The notes: generated by a model not told the origin, from the letters alone. A DNA stretch of 64,000 bases from Bombyx mori (GCF_030269925.1 NC_085124.1:14260001-14324000); one strand, 5' to 3'; positions 42,132 to 53,910 are shown, counted from the first letter of the stretch. Made by a program: numbers and translations.

Positions 42132-44318
42132 GTCAGTCGTTTTCTTTTTGTTACCTAGTGTAGCGGTGAGGTAGAAAAGTGCTGTTTATTGGTATGCCAA
42201 AGTTAACACCAGCTACTCATGACTCCTCTGAAATAAAGCTGTTGCGGTAGTCCAAAATCACAATGGCCGCCCATATTGCGATCTAAGAGTAAAGTTTCAA
42301 TTTTCTGAGTGACTGGTTTGAAGTTGCCTGCAATGTTTGTCATTATTTGCTGATACGTAATTTTGTAGATGCGATAAATATAGTATAGAAGGGCTATAAA
42401 CAAAGAATATATATTCATAGAAAAGGCACTTCGGTAATGTCATCTTGACATTATCGTGGAAATACAGAGAATACATATTAGGTATGATATTTTTAACTTT
42501 TTAGTATTCGAAAATATTTTTTTGTGCAAATGTTTATGATAATAGAAGGCAAATTAAAACATAAAAAAACCGATGACGTAAAAGAGACACCAAAAGTAGA
42601 AACTGGAAAAGTCTACCTGTGGTACGTTGCAATATTACCAAGATACTACTGGGGATATAACCCTGGGAGAGTTGACGTCAGGCGTCAGACCGCATGACAA
42701 GAGGTAGGTAATGCTGCGTCGATCCCACATAATGTCTACATATATGAGCAATAAGAAGAAAAAGGGACAAAAGGGGGAAAAGACAGGGAGACAGTCAGGC
42801 CTGTATCTTTAGAAGCTGATGATCATTAGCATACAACATCTAACCATCTGTATATTTGCCTGCACCCATCTAGAGAAAATTAAATAGTTTAATACAAATC
42901 TATATTTAGGTTTGCCGAGAAGAATAACTTGCCGAAACTAGAATACGTATCATTACCCCGAGTTGGAGCCATGAAGGTGATCATGGAAGAAATAGGACCA
43001 AGGAGGAATGAAGGCGCTGGTACTTCTAAGGACGAATCGCGGAAAGGTAAATCTTCTACTTAATTTTAAATCAATCCAATTCTTGATACGTAGTATTTGA
43101 TTAAGATATATTTTTTTTAATATATTGCTAGTCAAATTGTGGCTTGAAATGCACTCTATGGTTTTTTTTTATTGCTTAGATGGGTGGACGATCTCACAGC
43201 CCACCTGGTGTTAAGTGGTTACTGGAGTATAGAGACATCTACAACGTAAATGCGCCACCCACCTTGAGATATAAGCTCTAAGGTTTCAGGTATAGTTACA
43301 ACGGGTGCCCCACCCTTCAAACCGAAACGCATTATTGCCTCACGGCAGAAATAAGCAGGGTGGTGGTACCTACCCGCGCGAACTCTCAAGAGGTTCTACA
43401 AACCTATGGCAATGTGTTTTTTCAACTAAGATTGGAATAATAATCGTCCAATTCTACTTAAAATTTAGAAATGAAACATAATTAAATGCATTATTCCAAC
43501 AGATGACAACTTTAACCAAAGCAAACATAAGATGATAGTGGACAACAATGTGGGCGACACCATCGAATGGATCCTTGATGTGACCATCGCTTACCCTGAT
43601 CGAATACCCATCCATCTTCAGGATGTCGTATGCGGGACCAGACCACCTTGCACCACACATCTTCATTACAGACTCTATCCTAGTACTGAGGTAAGGAAAT
43701 ACGTAAACTTGCCGGTTTGAGATTCGGTGTCCGAAATATTCTACTCACCACGCGATAATTGAATTATTGGCTTTCTTTCTCGTACTTTGCTCATCATTCT
43801 TCTATTTTAAGTGCCATATAAAGAAGATTGTCCATCGTAAACATGGCTTGAGCCTTAGATGCAACAAGTCTAAATCATTCTTGTAGACTTTTGGTTCTTA
43901 GTTAACATCCCTAATTAAAATGATTGGCTGCTAATCTCAATTGGTCACTTATTATATATTTCTTTGGCCAAGACTTCCTTGTGTGTAAATAATTTGTGTG
44001 GTCGGACCGCTATGCAGAATTGGGCTTAATATGGCTGCCTAGCTCTAAATAATTCAATCTTCTCATGTTCTTCAACAGGTACCAACAGACACTGAGGGTA
44101 TGACCCAGTGGCTATACGACAGGTTCATAGAAAAGGAGAAAATGCTGGAGGAGTTCTACAAAACCGGAAAGTTTCCCAGCAAGGGAAACCCGTCGGGATC
44201 TGTGGTCAGACAAGTACGGCAGGACAATCTTCGATACCTCATCCTGCATTCGTTCTTCATAGCTTCGACCTTCATCCAATACAAGTTCTTCAGTTTGTTG
44301 TTCAGTTATTTTTGGTAA
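41995..44318 (+). CDS. LPGAT1-like acyltransferase, 3' four exons (partial)
   Basis: Spliced host gene: exons 41995-42131, 42910-43046, 43503-43690 and 44079-44318 (TAA at 44316). All junctions obey AG/GT and keep frame, giving about 232 residues. The first exon carries the PlsC-type block [14 protein letters not shown]; the next has [12 protein letters not shown]; the third [15 protein letters not shown]; the last [19 protein letters not shown] and a hydrophobic C-terminal membrane segment. This order matches LPGAT1, an ER membrane enzyme that acylates lysophospholipids such as lysophosphatidylglycerol from acyl-CoA. About 130-140 N-terminal residues, including the NHxxxxD catalytic motif and first membrane helices, are not found; they should lie in upstream exons. 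A Bm1 sits in the second visible intron. A close paralogue of the LPGAT1/LCLAT1 group cannot be excluded. Confidence 0.9.
42910..43046 (+). CDS. LPGAT1-like second visible exon
   Basis: Acceptor TATATTTAG, donor AAAG|GTAAAT. Encodes [20 protein letters not shown] onward to a polar SKDESRK end that is probably a surface loop. Confidence 0.9.
43163..43405 (-). mobile_element. Bm1 SINE in an acyltransferase intron
   Basis: Reverse-strand Bm1 body and tail inserted in the intron between exons ending 43046 and starting 43503. Antisense to the gene, so its A-rich tail does not offer a poly-A signal to the gene. Confidence 0.9.
43503..43690 (+). CDS. LPGAT1-like third visible exon
   Basis: Acceptor TATTCCAACAG, donor TGAG|GTAAGG (near consensus). 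Encodes the conserved [20 protein letters not shown] and [11 protein letters not shown]. Confidence 0.9.
44079..44318 (+). CDS. LPGAT1-like terminal exon
   Basis: Acceptor TTCTTCAACAG. Encodes [20 protein letters not shown] and ends in a hydrophobic run rich in F, L and I that suits a C-terminal membrane anchor. TAA at 44316-44318. Confidence 0.9.
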   Translation, partial: VPTDTEGMTQWLYDRFIEKEKMLEEFYKTGKFPSKGNPSGSVVRQVRQDNLRYLILHSFFIASTFIQYKFFSLLFSYFW

Positions 44319-44920
44319 AATTGGGGTACACGTGGAACGCTTGATCAGCTGCTAACGATTTTAATTTTCACAACAAAGAATTAACATATCATATTGTTTC
44401 CGAGTTATATTTTTTTTTCTCCGTATTATTTCATTTATTAAACTGAGATTGCGTTTCACGTTTTATTTAAGAGGAGAATAAGTAATTAATTGATTCGCTT
44501 TTTGTGTTGAAATATAAAGAACGAAATGTTTCAATTATTTTTTGCCATACGAACTCAAAAGCATTTTTACTGAAGGCATAAGTACATTTTAGTTTTGGTT
44601 TTTTTTTGTGTTTACTTTATTATTATAACGTCCATGTAAAAAGTTACCTCGATTTTGACATATTGAGTATTATCTAGATTTGTCAGTGCCGTGGGCACGA
44701 TAAACGACCAATATCACTATTTAAGAATAAATAACCGGACCGTAAGGAAAACCGATTGCGTATAAAAATTCGGTTTTCGGTTTTCTCGGTTCTATGCATT
44801 CTGTATTAGTGAAAGCGTTCGGAAATGCTATTAGGAAATTCGGCGTTTAAGAAAATCTTGCAAGTTTTTATGAAATGGTACTTAATGCTTAGATTTTATT
44901 TTTGACCTTTAACATGCAGA
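44319..44920 (+). other. Probable acyltransferase 3' UTR and downstream spacer
   Basis: AT-rich sequence after the stop codon. A canonical AATAAA lies near 44725-44730 and could set the 3' end, about 410 bases past the stop. Extent is inferred. Confidence 0.45.
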
Positions 44921-44921
44921 C

Positions 44922-45042
44922 AGCGGCTTTTGTAGGCAACGGCTTGGCTCTGCCCCTGACATTGGTGAAGTCCATGAGCGACGGTAACCACTCACCATCG
45001 GGTGGGCCGCATGCTCGTCTGCCTACAAGGGCAATAAAAAAA
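44922..45042 (+). mobile_element. Jockey-type LINE tail (family B)
   Basis: GGCAACGGCTTGGCTCTGCC to the CAATAAAAAA tail. Just downstream of the acyltransferase gene, same strand. Confidence 0.82.
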
Positions 45043-45044
45043 CC

Positions 45045-46850
45045 ATACAACATACAATAGAAGTTATTAGTGTGAATCCTATCTGACAATTGTAGTACTT
45101 TAGTATTGAGCTTGGAGAACGCATTTTCTATTGAATCCCTTAATCATTTTTATGACACCTATAGGATGAGATGTATTAGTGTTATCCTAGGCTTAGAACG
45201 CTGCGTACATAAGCAACACCTTAAATAGAAGGATCAATTTCAATACCAATGAATTACAGCCGTTTTTATTCTGACTTGCATAGCTTAAAAGTTCATGCAA
45301 AGAATGAAATTTACATTATTGATAACAGCTAATAATAATTAAGAAACTTCTAAGTGTTGCAGTTATTGACGCAGTTCATTTCCTCATAATAGGCAAAAGA
45401 TAGATAGATCTTGTAGTTTTAACGGAAAAAAAGAAACCATTAAAAGAAGCTTGGACAATAAAAAATAAATCTATTAATAATTGTGTAATATTCAACCACT
45501 ACATAAAAAAAACCATATCAACAGGTATTATTGTACACTCAATAATTGTTACTGAAAGAACAGAATTTATAAATATTTAAGCATTAAAATAGAAATAATA
45601 TTTTAATATTTACAACAACACAGCTCGATATCAGACAGAAAGGAACAATGATAAAAATTCCAAAGCTCTGTTAGCAGATACCATTTACGTAATATTTTGT
45701 CGTTCGGTAGTTCTTAATTTTTTTTTTGTAACCTGTTCTTTATTAACACGCTTAAGTCAGTCAGATCTCGGGCAATTAGTAACTGCAATAAATCATTTCC
45801 TAGGAGCATTTCTAAACGCGTTATTACAATGTGTGCTGTGACATTAAGTCAATACATAAATAAAATAATTACCTAGTATAAGTTTGCTTCGCGCCGAACC
45901 AAATAGGGATATATTCGTCGTCCCTTTTTTTATCGATTTTATTAATTCGATGTCGATTCTCGATTTTGCGGGATAATTTCTCGGGACTATTGGAATTCGG
46001 GATCCCGTTTAGGGTATGTAATATTGACAGACTGATTCTGTATGTTGTAAAATGGCTGTAGAATTTTAACTTTTCGGGTTGCATATCTATGCACATTCAT
46101 CATAATTATCTATATGTTTGGGCGCGCTAGTAGTTTTGCCAATCGAATTCAATTTCAACAGCGCCATGAAAGCATGGGCTAAATCTAATTTTATTATATT
46201 TCAATCGATGGAAAACAAATTTATTAAATCCTTGAAATATGTCCAAAACAATATTAGAAAAATATTGTTTGTGTGTGTGACTACTGGAAAATTTACCTCT
46301 GATTGATAGAGATTCACCTCTATCAGTCCGAATCAGTTAACAGGGTTCGCTTTTTCTCTGATCAGTAAGTTTACAGCCGAAGTAACACCCAGAAATCAGT
46401 CAGGAGCGTTAATTATAATAGTATCAAACAATTTCTAAATTAGTTTTAAGTGAACAGTCTAATGGACAACAACTTTAATGCTTTCAATTAATTATTCAGG
46501 AAAATTCCTTTTTTGTTGTATGCTATGGCCGTATTTTTATAAAGCGTTATAACATGAAGTCTCAGACACACTTACTTACATTACCACAAGACACACTTAC
46601 ATATCGTCATCGGTGGCAGACGTTCCACTCATTCATAGACATCACAAAGAACTATTCTAGTAAAAAGTAATCTTCGCTTTTACCGAAGGCGCTCAAGCAA
46701 TGGAATGCTTGTTATTAGAAATCCTGGGGGTAGGTAGCAAAAACGACCTCGTCAAACTCAGTATATTGTATCTGAAGTCTGCTGAAATGGCGCTATTATG
46801 ACAACCAATTCCATTTCGTGGAATGTTTGACAATTTATTCATTGCGCGGA
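45045..46850. other. Unassigned spacer
   Basis: 1.8 kb of AT-rich non-coding DNA. Frames at 45869-46096 (minus) and 46118-46306 (plus) have no motif. No repeat recognised. Confidence 0.45.
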
Positions 46851-46854
46851 TTTT

Positions 46855-46975
46855 CTATAATTTCCTTTGTCGTATCGCTCATGTCAGAGCGTTCGTGCTC
46901 GTAATTCAGCATCATTGCTATGGGCAGATGCTATGCGCTTCACGAGTAATCACCACTCCTCCCGGTTTCTATAAA
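46855..46975 (-). mobile_element. Second RTE-like family, 3' end
   Basis: Reverse copy with CGTATCGCTCATGTCAGAGC and CATTGCTATGGGCAGATGCT, as at 23590 and (forward) 10560-10640. Confidence 0.62.
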
Positions 46976-47204
46976 TAATAGAAGCGTTTAATTACTTTTC
47001 ACCTAACCATGTCTATAATGTATCTATTCGTTATTTTATTCAATCTGGGTTGTAGCACCGTTGAGTTTCATCTCTGATAATTGCATATATTTTTTATTTG
47101 AATATTAGAGTATTTTGCTTACGAATTCCAGACATGGACACAACATTACAACTGAGCGGAAACGTTATGAAACGATAAACAGCAAAATACATTCAATATT
47201 AATA

Positions 47205-47968
47205 ATCAAATCAAATCAAATCAAATCAAAAAATTTTTATTCAACATAAATGAAAGTACATACTTGTTGAACGTCAAAAGAACTACCGCCAATTCACAAG
47301 AACTAGCCTCCGTCCTGAGAAGAATTGGCAAGAAACTCAGCGGGCATGTCTTTTTTTTTACATATAAAATTATTATTTATTTATTTTTTAATATTATTAT
47401 TTTTTTAAATATGAATTTTTTACACTGAGTATTATAACGTAACAATTACTACAATATTGAAATGCCTGGAGCGAGCAACTCATTCCCACTTTGTGCAATC
47501 TTCTAGATAATCATTGACTTTATAGTAAGCTTTATTGCACAGATGTTCTTTAATAGTTTTCTTAAACCTATGTATATGTAGGTTCTGAACATCATGTTGG
47601 ATTTTGTTGTACAGGCGCACAGACAAACACCCGAATGAATTTCGTATCTTATGTAACCTACTCATCGGCACAACAAGCTTGTGTTTGTTCCTAGTATTTC
47701 TATTATGTATGTCCGACTGTTTAGGAAACTCCTCAATATGTTTACGAACATACATCAAATTTTCAAAAATGTACTGGGATGGCATAGTGAGAACTTTAAT
47801 TTCTTTAAATTTCTCCCTCAGGGATTCCCTTGAGTGCATGTTATAAATAGCACGTATAGCTCTTTTCTGCAGAATAAATATCATTTCTACATCGGCCGCA
47901 TTGCCCCATAGCAAAATGCCATAGGACATGACACTGTGGAAGTAACTAAAGTAAACTAAACGAGCCAA
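47205..47968 (-). mobile_element. 5'-truncated Jockey/Daphne-like LINE
   Basis: The minus strand carries a 162-residue C-terminal reverse-transcriptase fragment (47480-47968) with YFHSVMSYGILLWG and LQKRAIRAIYN, the 'thumb' signature of Jockey/CR1-group LINEs. A 3' UTR follows and a (TTTGA)n tail, seen as TCAAATCAAATCAAATC on the plus strand near 47212-47230. Catalytic FADD is lost with the 5' part. A short copy of the 3' UTR is at 31445-31545. Confidence 0.82.
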
Positions 47969-47982
47969 TAACTATATATTCG

Positions 47983-48173
47983 TATTTCTTCCGTGAAGCA
48001 GTAATGCGTTTCGGTTTGAAGGATGGGGCAGCCGTTGTAACTATACTGAGACCTTAGAACTAATATCTCAAGGTGGGTGGCGGCCTTTACGTTGTAGATG
48101 CCTATGGGTCCAATAACCACTTAACACCAGGTGGGCTGTGAGCTCGTTCACCCAACTAAGCAATAAAAAAAAA
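47983..48173 (+). mobile_element. Bm1 SINE, 5'-truncated at a LINE junction
   Basis: Plus-strand Bm1 from TTCCGTGAAGCAGTAATGCG to the tail; its left edge lies about 15 bp from the 5' edge of the LINE at 47968. Confidence 0.88.
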
Positions 48174-48719
48174 GTATTACATATATTTGCGTCATTAGTT
48201 TAAAGCCTACCATAGATAATACACTTAATATTAGGCCTACTAACTATTATTATGATCGCAGAGAAAGAAAAAGAGCATTCATTACAAATGATACATAATA
48301 TGTATCACATTAAAGTTGTTGTTCATTATTTTTTATATATAAATAAGATATTATAGGTAACTTTTTTTTCTAAATAACGTACCTTTTCACGATACAATAT
48401 ACGACTCAGATTTTTCTTAAAAGTATATATATAGTTGGAGTTGAAAAAATTCAAAACGTATGCCAAAATTTTTGCCGTAAGTGCCTAGGCTTAATTGGTT
48501 ATTTACTGCCGATATTGATGGCATGTCTATGTGTTATCTTATGTGTGTTGCTAAGGTGTCTTATGTTGGAACGGTAAACTATCGCCAATCTTATTGTATG
48601 ATTAAGCTAGAAAAGTTTGAGGAAAAGAATGAAAATGAGAAACACTTATCATTGAATTAATCGGATTAAAAAGATAACGTAGATCATATTGTACATGTCA
48701 ATTTGTGTTGAAACAATAT
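48174..48719. other. Unassigned spacer
   Basis: AT-rich, no gene or repeat recognised. Confidence 0.45.
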
Positions 48720-48727
48720 ATGGACCG

Positions 48728-49029
48728 TTTATTTTGAAAGTGGTGTAAGTCCATTTTTGAGAAAAATCAGTTAACACGTAATTCATGCATAATTTAATGT
48801 AACTTTTTATATATAACTAGTTCGTGTTTAATTTCTCAAAAAAATCCCATGTTTTGTACAACTTAAAATCGGTCGGTAAATGAAAGTGGTGTAAGTCCAA
48901 TTGACAGAGGTAGGTGGCATAGCCATACCCCATATGATTTGCCTGTATTTTTAAATCAACAAATATAGTAACCCTTAATTTTCTCGAAACAAAAGAAAAT
49001 GGACTTACACCACTTTCAAAATAAACGAG
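48728..49029. mobile_element. Inverted-repeat (MITE-like) element, ~302 bp
   Basis: Perfect 30-bp terminal inverted repeats: TTTATTTTGAAAGTGGTGTA.. at 48728-48757 and its reverse complement at 48996-49025. A third, internal forward copy of GAAAGTGGTGTAAGTCCA lies at 48883-48900. Both sides carry ATGGACCG (48720-48727 and 49030-49037), which may be an 8-bp target duplication, although the right end has four extra bases (CGAG) before it. Non-coding. Confidence 0.78.
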
Positions 49030-49037
49030 ATGGACCG

Positions 49038-49831
49038 ATCTTAGTTTCTTGGCAACATAACTTCGATAAAACTATTGATAGGCCGCGGATATCGGCCGAT
49101 AGTTTATTCGTAAATTTAATTCGGTGATTGTGAATACTAATATTTGGGTCACAAAGAAGTGAAATTGTAGTTTTTTTTTATACTAATAGATATAAACAGT
49201 CGCCTTTTGCGGTTCCTTTTCGAAGTGTAAGTCCTAACTTTTTATCACTTTCTTAATAGACCCTTAAATAAATATGCTTACACACTATCTCTGTTCACGT
49301 TTTAAATCGTAGTTAAATAATTAACAATAATCTATACAAAATAATGTATTATTACCTAAAGGTTTCTTCAAAATAATGATTTTAATCCAGGTTACTAAGG
49401 AATATTTTCCTGCACAGTTTAAAATATACTGCTTTTAGTAATTATCTCACTGCTATTAAAATTTAGCAGCTTTTCGATGCATATAGTGGGTTTTTTTCCG
49501 AACACTTTGTTTTTTCAAATGAATAAAAATGAGTCAAAATTCTGATTAGATCAATAATGTATTTGCGAAGGCTTATTTGTGTGGTTGGTAGCGAAGAAGT
49601 GGATCGCTGTGATTTTCGTAAAATGGACCCAGACGTAAGATTTTTTTGTGTCGGGAGAAAGGCGCTCGTACATTTTTGTTCTTACATTGTTGGATTTGAT
49701 GTAAATTTACTTAATACTCCGTTTATCGCGTGTTTCAATAAACACAGTTCTATTGTATTCTTTGTATTACAAAATATTTAATGTCTATATTGAAGATTTC
49801 TGCGTAACCTATAAATAGAACTTGACGTTTA
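49038..49831. other. Unassigned spacer
   Basis: The 74-residue frame at 49557-49781 has no recognised motif. Confidence 0.4.
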
Positions 49832-49932
49832 TTAACAAAAAGTCAAATCAAAATAATTTAACATAACTCAACCCACACAGTAGAACAGATCTTCCAACGC
49901 GCTTGAAGGAGGCACAGTCCCCAAGATACTGG
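49832..49932 (-). repeat. Dispersed repeat shared with 10730-10830
   Basis: Second copy of the ~100-bp unit (GTAGAACAGATCTTCCAACG, GCTTGAAGGAGGCACAGTCC). Continues past 49932 with sequence not present at the first copy. Confidence 0.65.
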
Positions 49933-51415
49933 CCACGTTGCCTCGTTGGACAGCCAGACTCACTCTCTGTGCAAAGTAGTCTTAGCATCATGTGTAACCT
50001 CCTTCAAGCGTTTGGAGATTTCTGTTAAAATATTTGTATTTATTCTAATCTTTGTATTTATATTGTTTGTTAAACAGCAGTATTTACTGCGAAGTTAGCC
50101 AATCGTCCACACAATTATTAATAGCACTTTTAAATGATTCTATTAAATCCGTTTGTACTTTCGAAGTCACGGAATACTCTTAAACAGAATAAACATAAAT
50201 TAAGAACGGTTTTATTTAATACTGAATGTTTTTCTTTTTGTTTCTGGTGAATAGTGTTTTGTTTTTCATTGCGTAATGAATTATTTTTATTTTCATTAAG
50301 TCATTTAGCTGTAATTTAGTTCTAAGCGTTAATGAAGGCTTTGTTTGTTTGTTTTTTTTTCTTTTTTCTTTGTTGAATATTCCCTACAACTGTACTTTAT
50401 TTTTAAAGCTTCTCTATAAATTGAGATTCCGATCTCTTGTCTCGCGATTGGCGACTGGGTTTGCGTTGTGATGTCTATGACCTGCCGTACCCGTTTCAAA
50501 GCGGGCCATTAGCAGATAAATAATATTTCAACATAATCATAATTTAAATACATGATTTCTTATAGTTCTGTGGTAATCTATAGTCTTATAATTTGAGTTA
50601 TTTAAATACGTGATTTTCAGGTAAATTGTATCGATCTATCGATATTGATTGACTATTTAAGTCAAATAGTGTTCGTTCGGGTTTATTGTAATAATGTTTT
50701 TTTTCTTTATCAAGGGTTGTGTGATAACGTTTTTTTTTTTTGTGTTGTTAAAAATTAGATATTAAGTCGGTTCGTGTAACAAATCCTAATCTTTCATCTC
50801 GCTCACGCTTTCTCGTCGTTTGGTGAGCAAGAGAGAGATCGCAATGATTAAGTTCGTGCAATTTTAAGTTACACCATTAATATGTAAGTAATTTACTTTT
50901 AGCCAATTAACAAATAATATGTAGTCTTTAAATTGTTTTGGTATGATAAAAATCGTTAATCGATTATTATTGATATGCTCGGTTGGATGTTTTCTTCACT
51001 GATATGTTTTTGTTCGGTTAACATCGCATCCACCTTTATTTTGTTTACTGTAAACATTACGTTGTCAATAATTCAGGAGTGAATAAATCTGGCATACTTG
51101 GGATCTATTGCTTGTGCTAAAGTTCTTTTTTTTTCGAAATTGCGTGAAAGTGTATAATATTACGTCATTACGTCAAAGGAATTTATGTAAATTAATTATT
51201 ATTATTGGAGGCAACATTTGTAATGTTTATAATCCTAAGGTGTCTTCATAATAAGCTTCATTTCGTATTATCGTATGACTAGAACGCTTGTGATTTGCTG
51301 TTTGTAAATTGATGTTTCACAGTTTGTCAATAAAGCACTTTTGTGGCACTAATCAGAGCTGTTTCGATTCTAATGTCTCATTTTAAAGTTTCCATTTATG
51401 ATTATTCTAGAATTG
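49933..51415. other. Unassigned spacer
   Basis: AT-rich; no gene, splice-supported exon or known repeat seen. Confidence 0.45.
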
Positions 51416-51416
51416 T

Positions 51417-51551
51417 AAGTATACGTGAGACCTTAGAAATTATATCTCAATGTGGGTGGCGCATTTACGTTGTAGATGTCTATGGGCTCCAGTAACCACT
51501 TAACACCAGGTGGGCTGTGAGTTCGTCTACCTATGTAAACAAAAAAAAAAA
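51417..51551 (+). mobile_element. Bm1 SINE tail fragment
   Basis: Plus strand from GAGACCTTAGAAATTATATC to an 11-base A tail. Confidence 0.85.
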
Positions 51552-51619
51552 TTGTTATAGATATTTTTCTGCTTTTTGTTGAGATAGTTCTACGGTGCTT
51601 TTTCCCCCTGCCTTTTCCA

Positions 51620-51735
51620 GCTACGCTATGGCAGATAGACGAGCTCACGGGCTCAATCTGAGAGAACTACCTAACATGGCCAAAGCAAAAGCAGTGCTTC
51701 GCAGAATCTACCACTGGATTGCAATCGCTTCGTGC
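51620..51735 (-). mobile_element. Family-A LINE 3' fragment
   Basis: Reverse family-A sequence: GACGAGCTCACGGGCTCAA, then AGCAGTGCTTCGCAGAATC. Shorter and more diverged than the 40963 copy. Confidence 0.6.
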
Positions 51736-51816
51736 ATCATAGTACGATTAGTGATCTATAAATACTTTAGGAATTCTGATTCATTTAAGAATTGCGTTCG
51801 ATGTTCATTTAAGGAT

Positions 51817-52062
51817 ACTGGTGGTAGGACCTCTTGTGAGTCCGGACGGGTAGATACCACCACCCTGCCTATTTCTGCCGTGAAGTAGTAATGCGTTTCG
51901 GCTTGAAGGGTGGGGCAGCCGTTGTAATTACACTTGAGACCTTAGAACTTATATCTCAAGGTGGATGGCGCATTTACGTTGTAAATGTCTATGGGCTCCA
52001 GTAACTACTTAACACCAGGTGGGCTGTGAGCTCGTCCACCCATCTAAGCAATAGAAAAAAAA
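51817..52062 (+). mobile_element. Bm1 SINE, 5'-truncated
   Basis: Well-preserved plus-strand body and tail. Confidence 0.9.
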
Positions 52063-52067
52063 CACGC

Positions 52068-52440
52068 AGCACGCGTCAGAGATGCGAATGTTGCGATAGA
52101 TGTGTCGAGTAACGAGAATGGATAGAATACGGAATGAATATGTTAGAAGAGGTCTGAAAGTGGCACCTGTGACATAGAAGTTGAGAAGTGCGCGTTTGGG
52201 ATGGTATGGACATGTGATAAGACGAAATGAAAATGAGGCTGGTAAGAGAATGTTAACTATGAACGTGGAAGGATATAGAGGAAGAAGTAGACCTAAGAAG
52301 AAATGGATGGATTGCGTGAAAGAGGATATGGGAAAGAGGGGACTGAGCGAAGAAATGGTATATGATAGAGGAAGGAGTATGGAAGGAGAAAACATGTTGC
52401 GCCGACCCTAGGCGACTGGGAGAAGGGCAGGAGAATGAAT
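52068..52440 (+). mobile_element. RTE-type LINE, C-terminal end
   Basis: Plus-strand copy of the 8970 family: LGWYGHVIRRNENEAG, then RGRSRPKKKWMDCVKEDMG, then VYDRGRSMEGENML, with a small insertion near the end. It begins within a few bases of the preceding Bm1 tail. Confidence 0.8.
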
Positions 52441-52449
52441 ATTAGCCCA

Positions 52450-53080
52450 ACATGCAGATAAGATCGTGCTTCAGCAGACAGTCAAAATACAATCCCATCG
52501 AACGCAATAAATAAAAAAAGAAAAACAAATAATTGAAAAGATTTATATCCACCAAAAACAATTTATGCTGAACAAAGGACATTTCTTGTTCATTTGTCGT
52601 TTGCCGTCAAAGTTTTCACAATCACGACCCAGGGACCCGTGGATGTTGAAGACGCGGCGGAAATTCACCTGGCGGGCGGGGGAGGAAGACAAACAGACTC
52701 TCATTTCCGGCGCCGCGGCCGCCGTCATCCCCACAAAGTGCGCAGCTTCCCTTGAATCTGGTTAGCGCTTCGTTCAAACGTTCCTTTTGGGATTGTTCGG
52801 TTCTAATGTGACATTTTTTATAATGTTAACAGATCCAGCGAGGTTGGATCTTAACGATAATACTATATTGGGATATTGATCAAAGGATACGAGTATCTGG
52901 TCTCGGACTACCGGCTAACCTAATCGTTAATTTCAATCATAGCTTTTTAATTACTTAACCGGGTAGACGAGCTTAAAGTTTTTGGAGTTTACTCCTTTAG
53001 AATCGATTTACATATATAGGCCCGGGGTATGAAAATTATGGGGACCAAAATCGTACTAGCATGTCACACGAAATGCGTTA
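52450..53080. other. Unassigned spacer with a GC-rich block
   Basis: 52620-52760 is GC-rich (GGCGGGCGGGGGAGGAAG, then GGCGCCGCGGCCGCCGTC). On the minus strand ATGACGGCGGCCGCGGCGCC opens a short frame that reaches CAG|GTGAAT, a possible first coding exon; nothing downstream confirms it. Confidence 0.35.
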
Positions 53081-53085
53081 TGCGC

Positions 53086-53180
53086 CTGATTGGCTCCTGA
53101 TTGCGTGATGCGTGCGCGCGCCAATCAGGAGCCAACGCGCGGCCGCGTTATCGCAGGTGACGCCGGGCTGCTGCGCCGGC
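53086..53180. promoter_or_regulatory. CpG-rich palindrome with paired CCAAT boxes
   Basis: TTGGCTCCTGATTG at 53090-53103 is matched perfectly in reverse at 53122-53135, with a CG-rich 18-base spacer. The two arms place ATTGG and CCAAT symmetrically. It is followed by CGCGCGGCCGCG and a possible donor CAGGTGACG. It looks like a promoter or first exon; no gene is proven. Confidence 0.4.
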
Positions 53181-53617
53181 AGTCCGCCACAAAGCCTCGT
53201 ACTGATCGCGCGTTTCTCTCATTATTGTATTTTCATATATTTGTTAGTCGTTTGTTTTGTGTCTCGTTAATTTGTTAATAATCTGTAGTGTATCGTGTTG
53301 TCGTAATATAGAACTATTTCTCGTATTGTTTCGTTTAATTTTTTATATCCAGTAAACTCCAGTCGTGCGTCGGAGCGGACACACACACTTTTTTTTTTTT
53401 TGTTTTTTGTTAATATTTATTTGCAGCAATTTTTTTATTTTCTTAGTTTTTCTATCTATCTTATATTGTCATTTAATTATTTAATAAATAAAAGACGACT
53501 TCACAACCGACCTTATGCAAGTTCTATTCACACGCAACAGGCTGAATTCAATAACGTATTAATTTTTTTTTGCTTAAATTAAATGGTAATGTGTGTAGAT
53601 TTTATGCAGCTATGTGA
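53181..53617. other. Unassigned spacer
   Basis: AT-rich after a CpG-rich start; nothing recognised. Confidence 0.4.
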
Positions 53618-53910
53618 ACCTAATCAATAAAAGTAGTCCATTTGGTGTTGAGTGGTCTTTGGAGTCTACAGACCAGATCAATTACCGCGACACCGATCTT
53701 GAGGTCATATACCAGTTGTATAGCATAATGAGTGTCTCACCCTCCAAAACGGAACACATTACGGCTTCGCGGCGGAAGTATCCCGGATGGTGGTATTCAC
53801 CCGTATGGGCACCGGTAATTAAGCAAATTCAAATTAAACTTTTTTGGGGACTTAATGTTTGTTAAATGATATAATTTCTTTATTCTGGAAGTCAATCGTG
53901 AATATATGTT
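53618..53910 (-). mobile_element. Old full-type Bm1 SINE relic
   Basis: Reverse-strand Bm1 with body and linker (GGTGTTGAGTGG, ACGGCTTCGCGGCGGAAGTA, GGAAGTCAATCGTGAA) but many substitutions. Head not clear. Confidence 0.72.
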
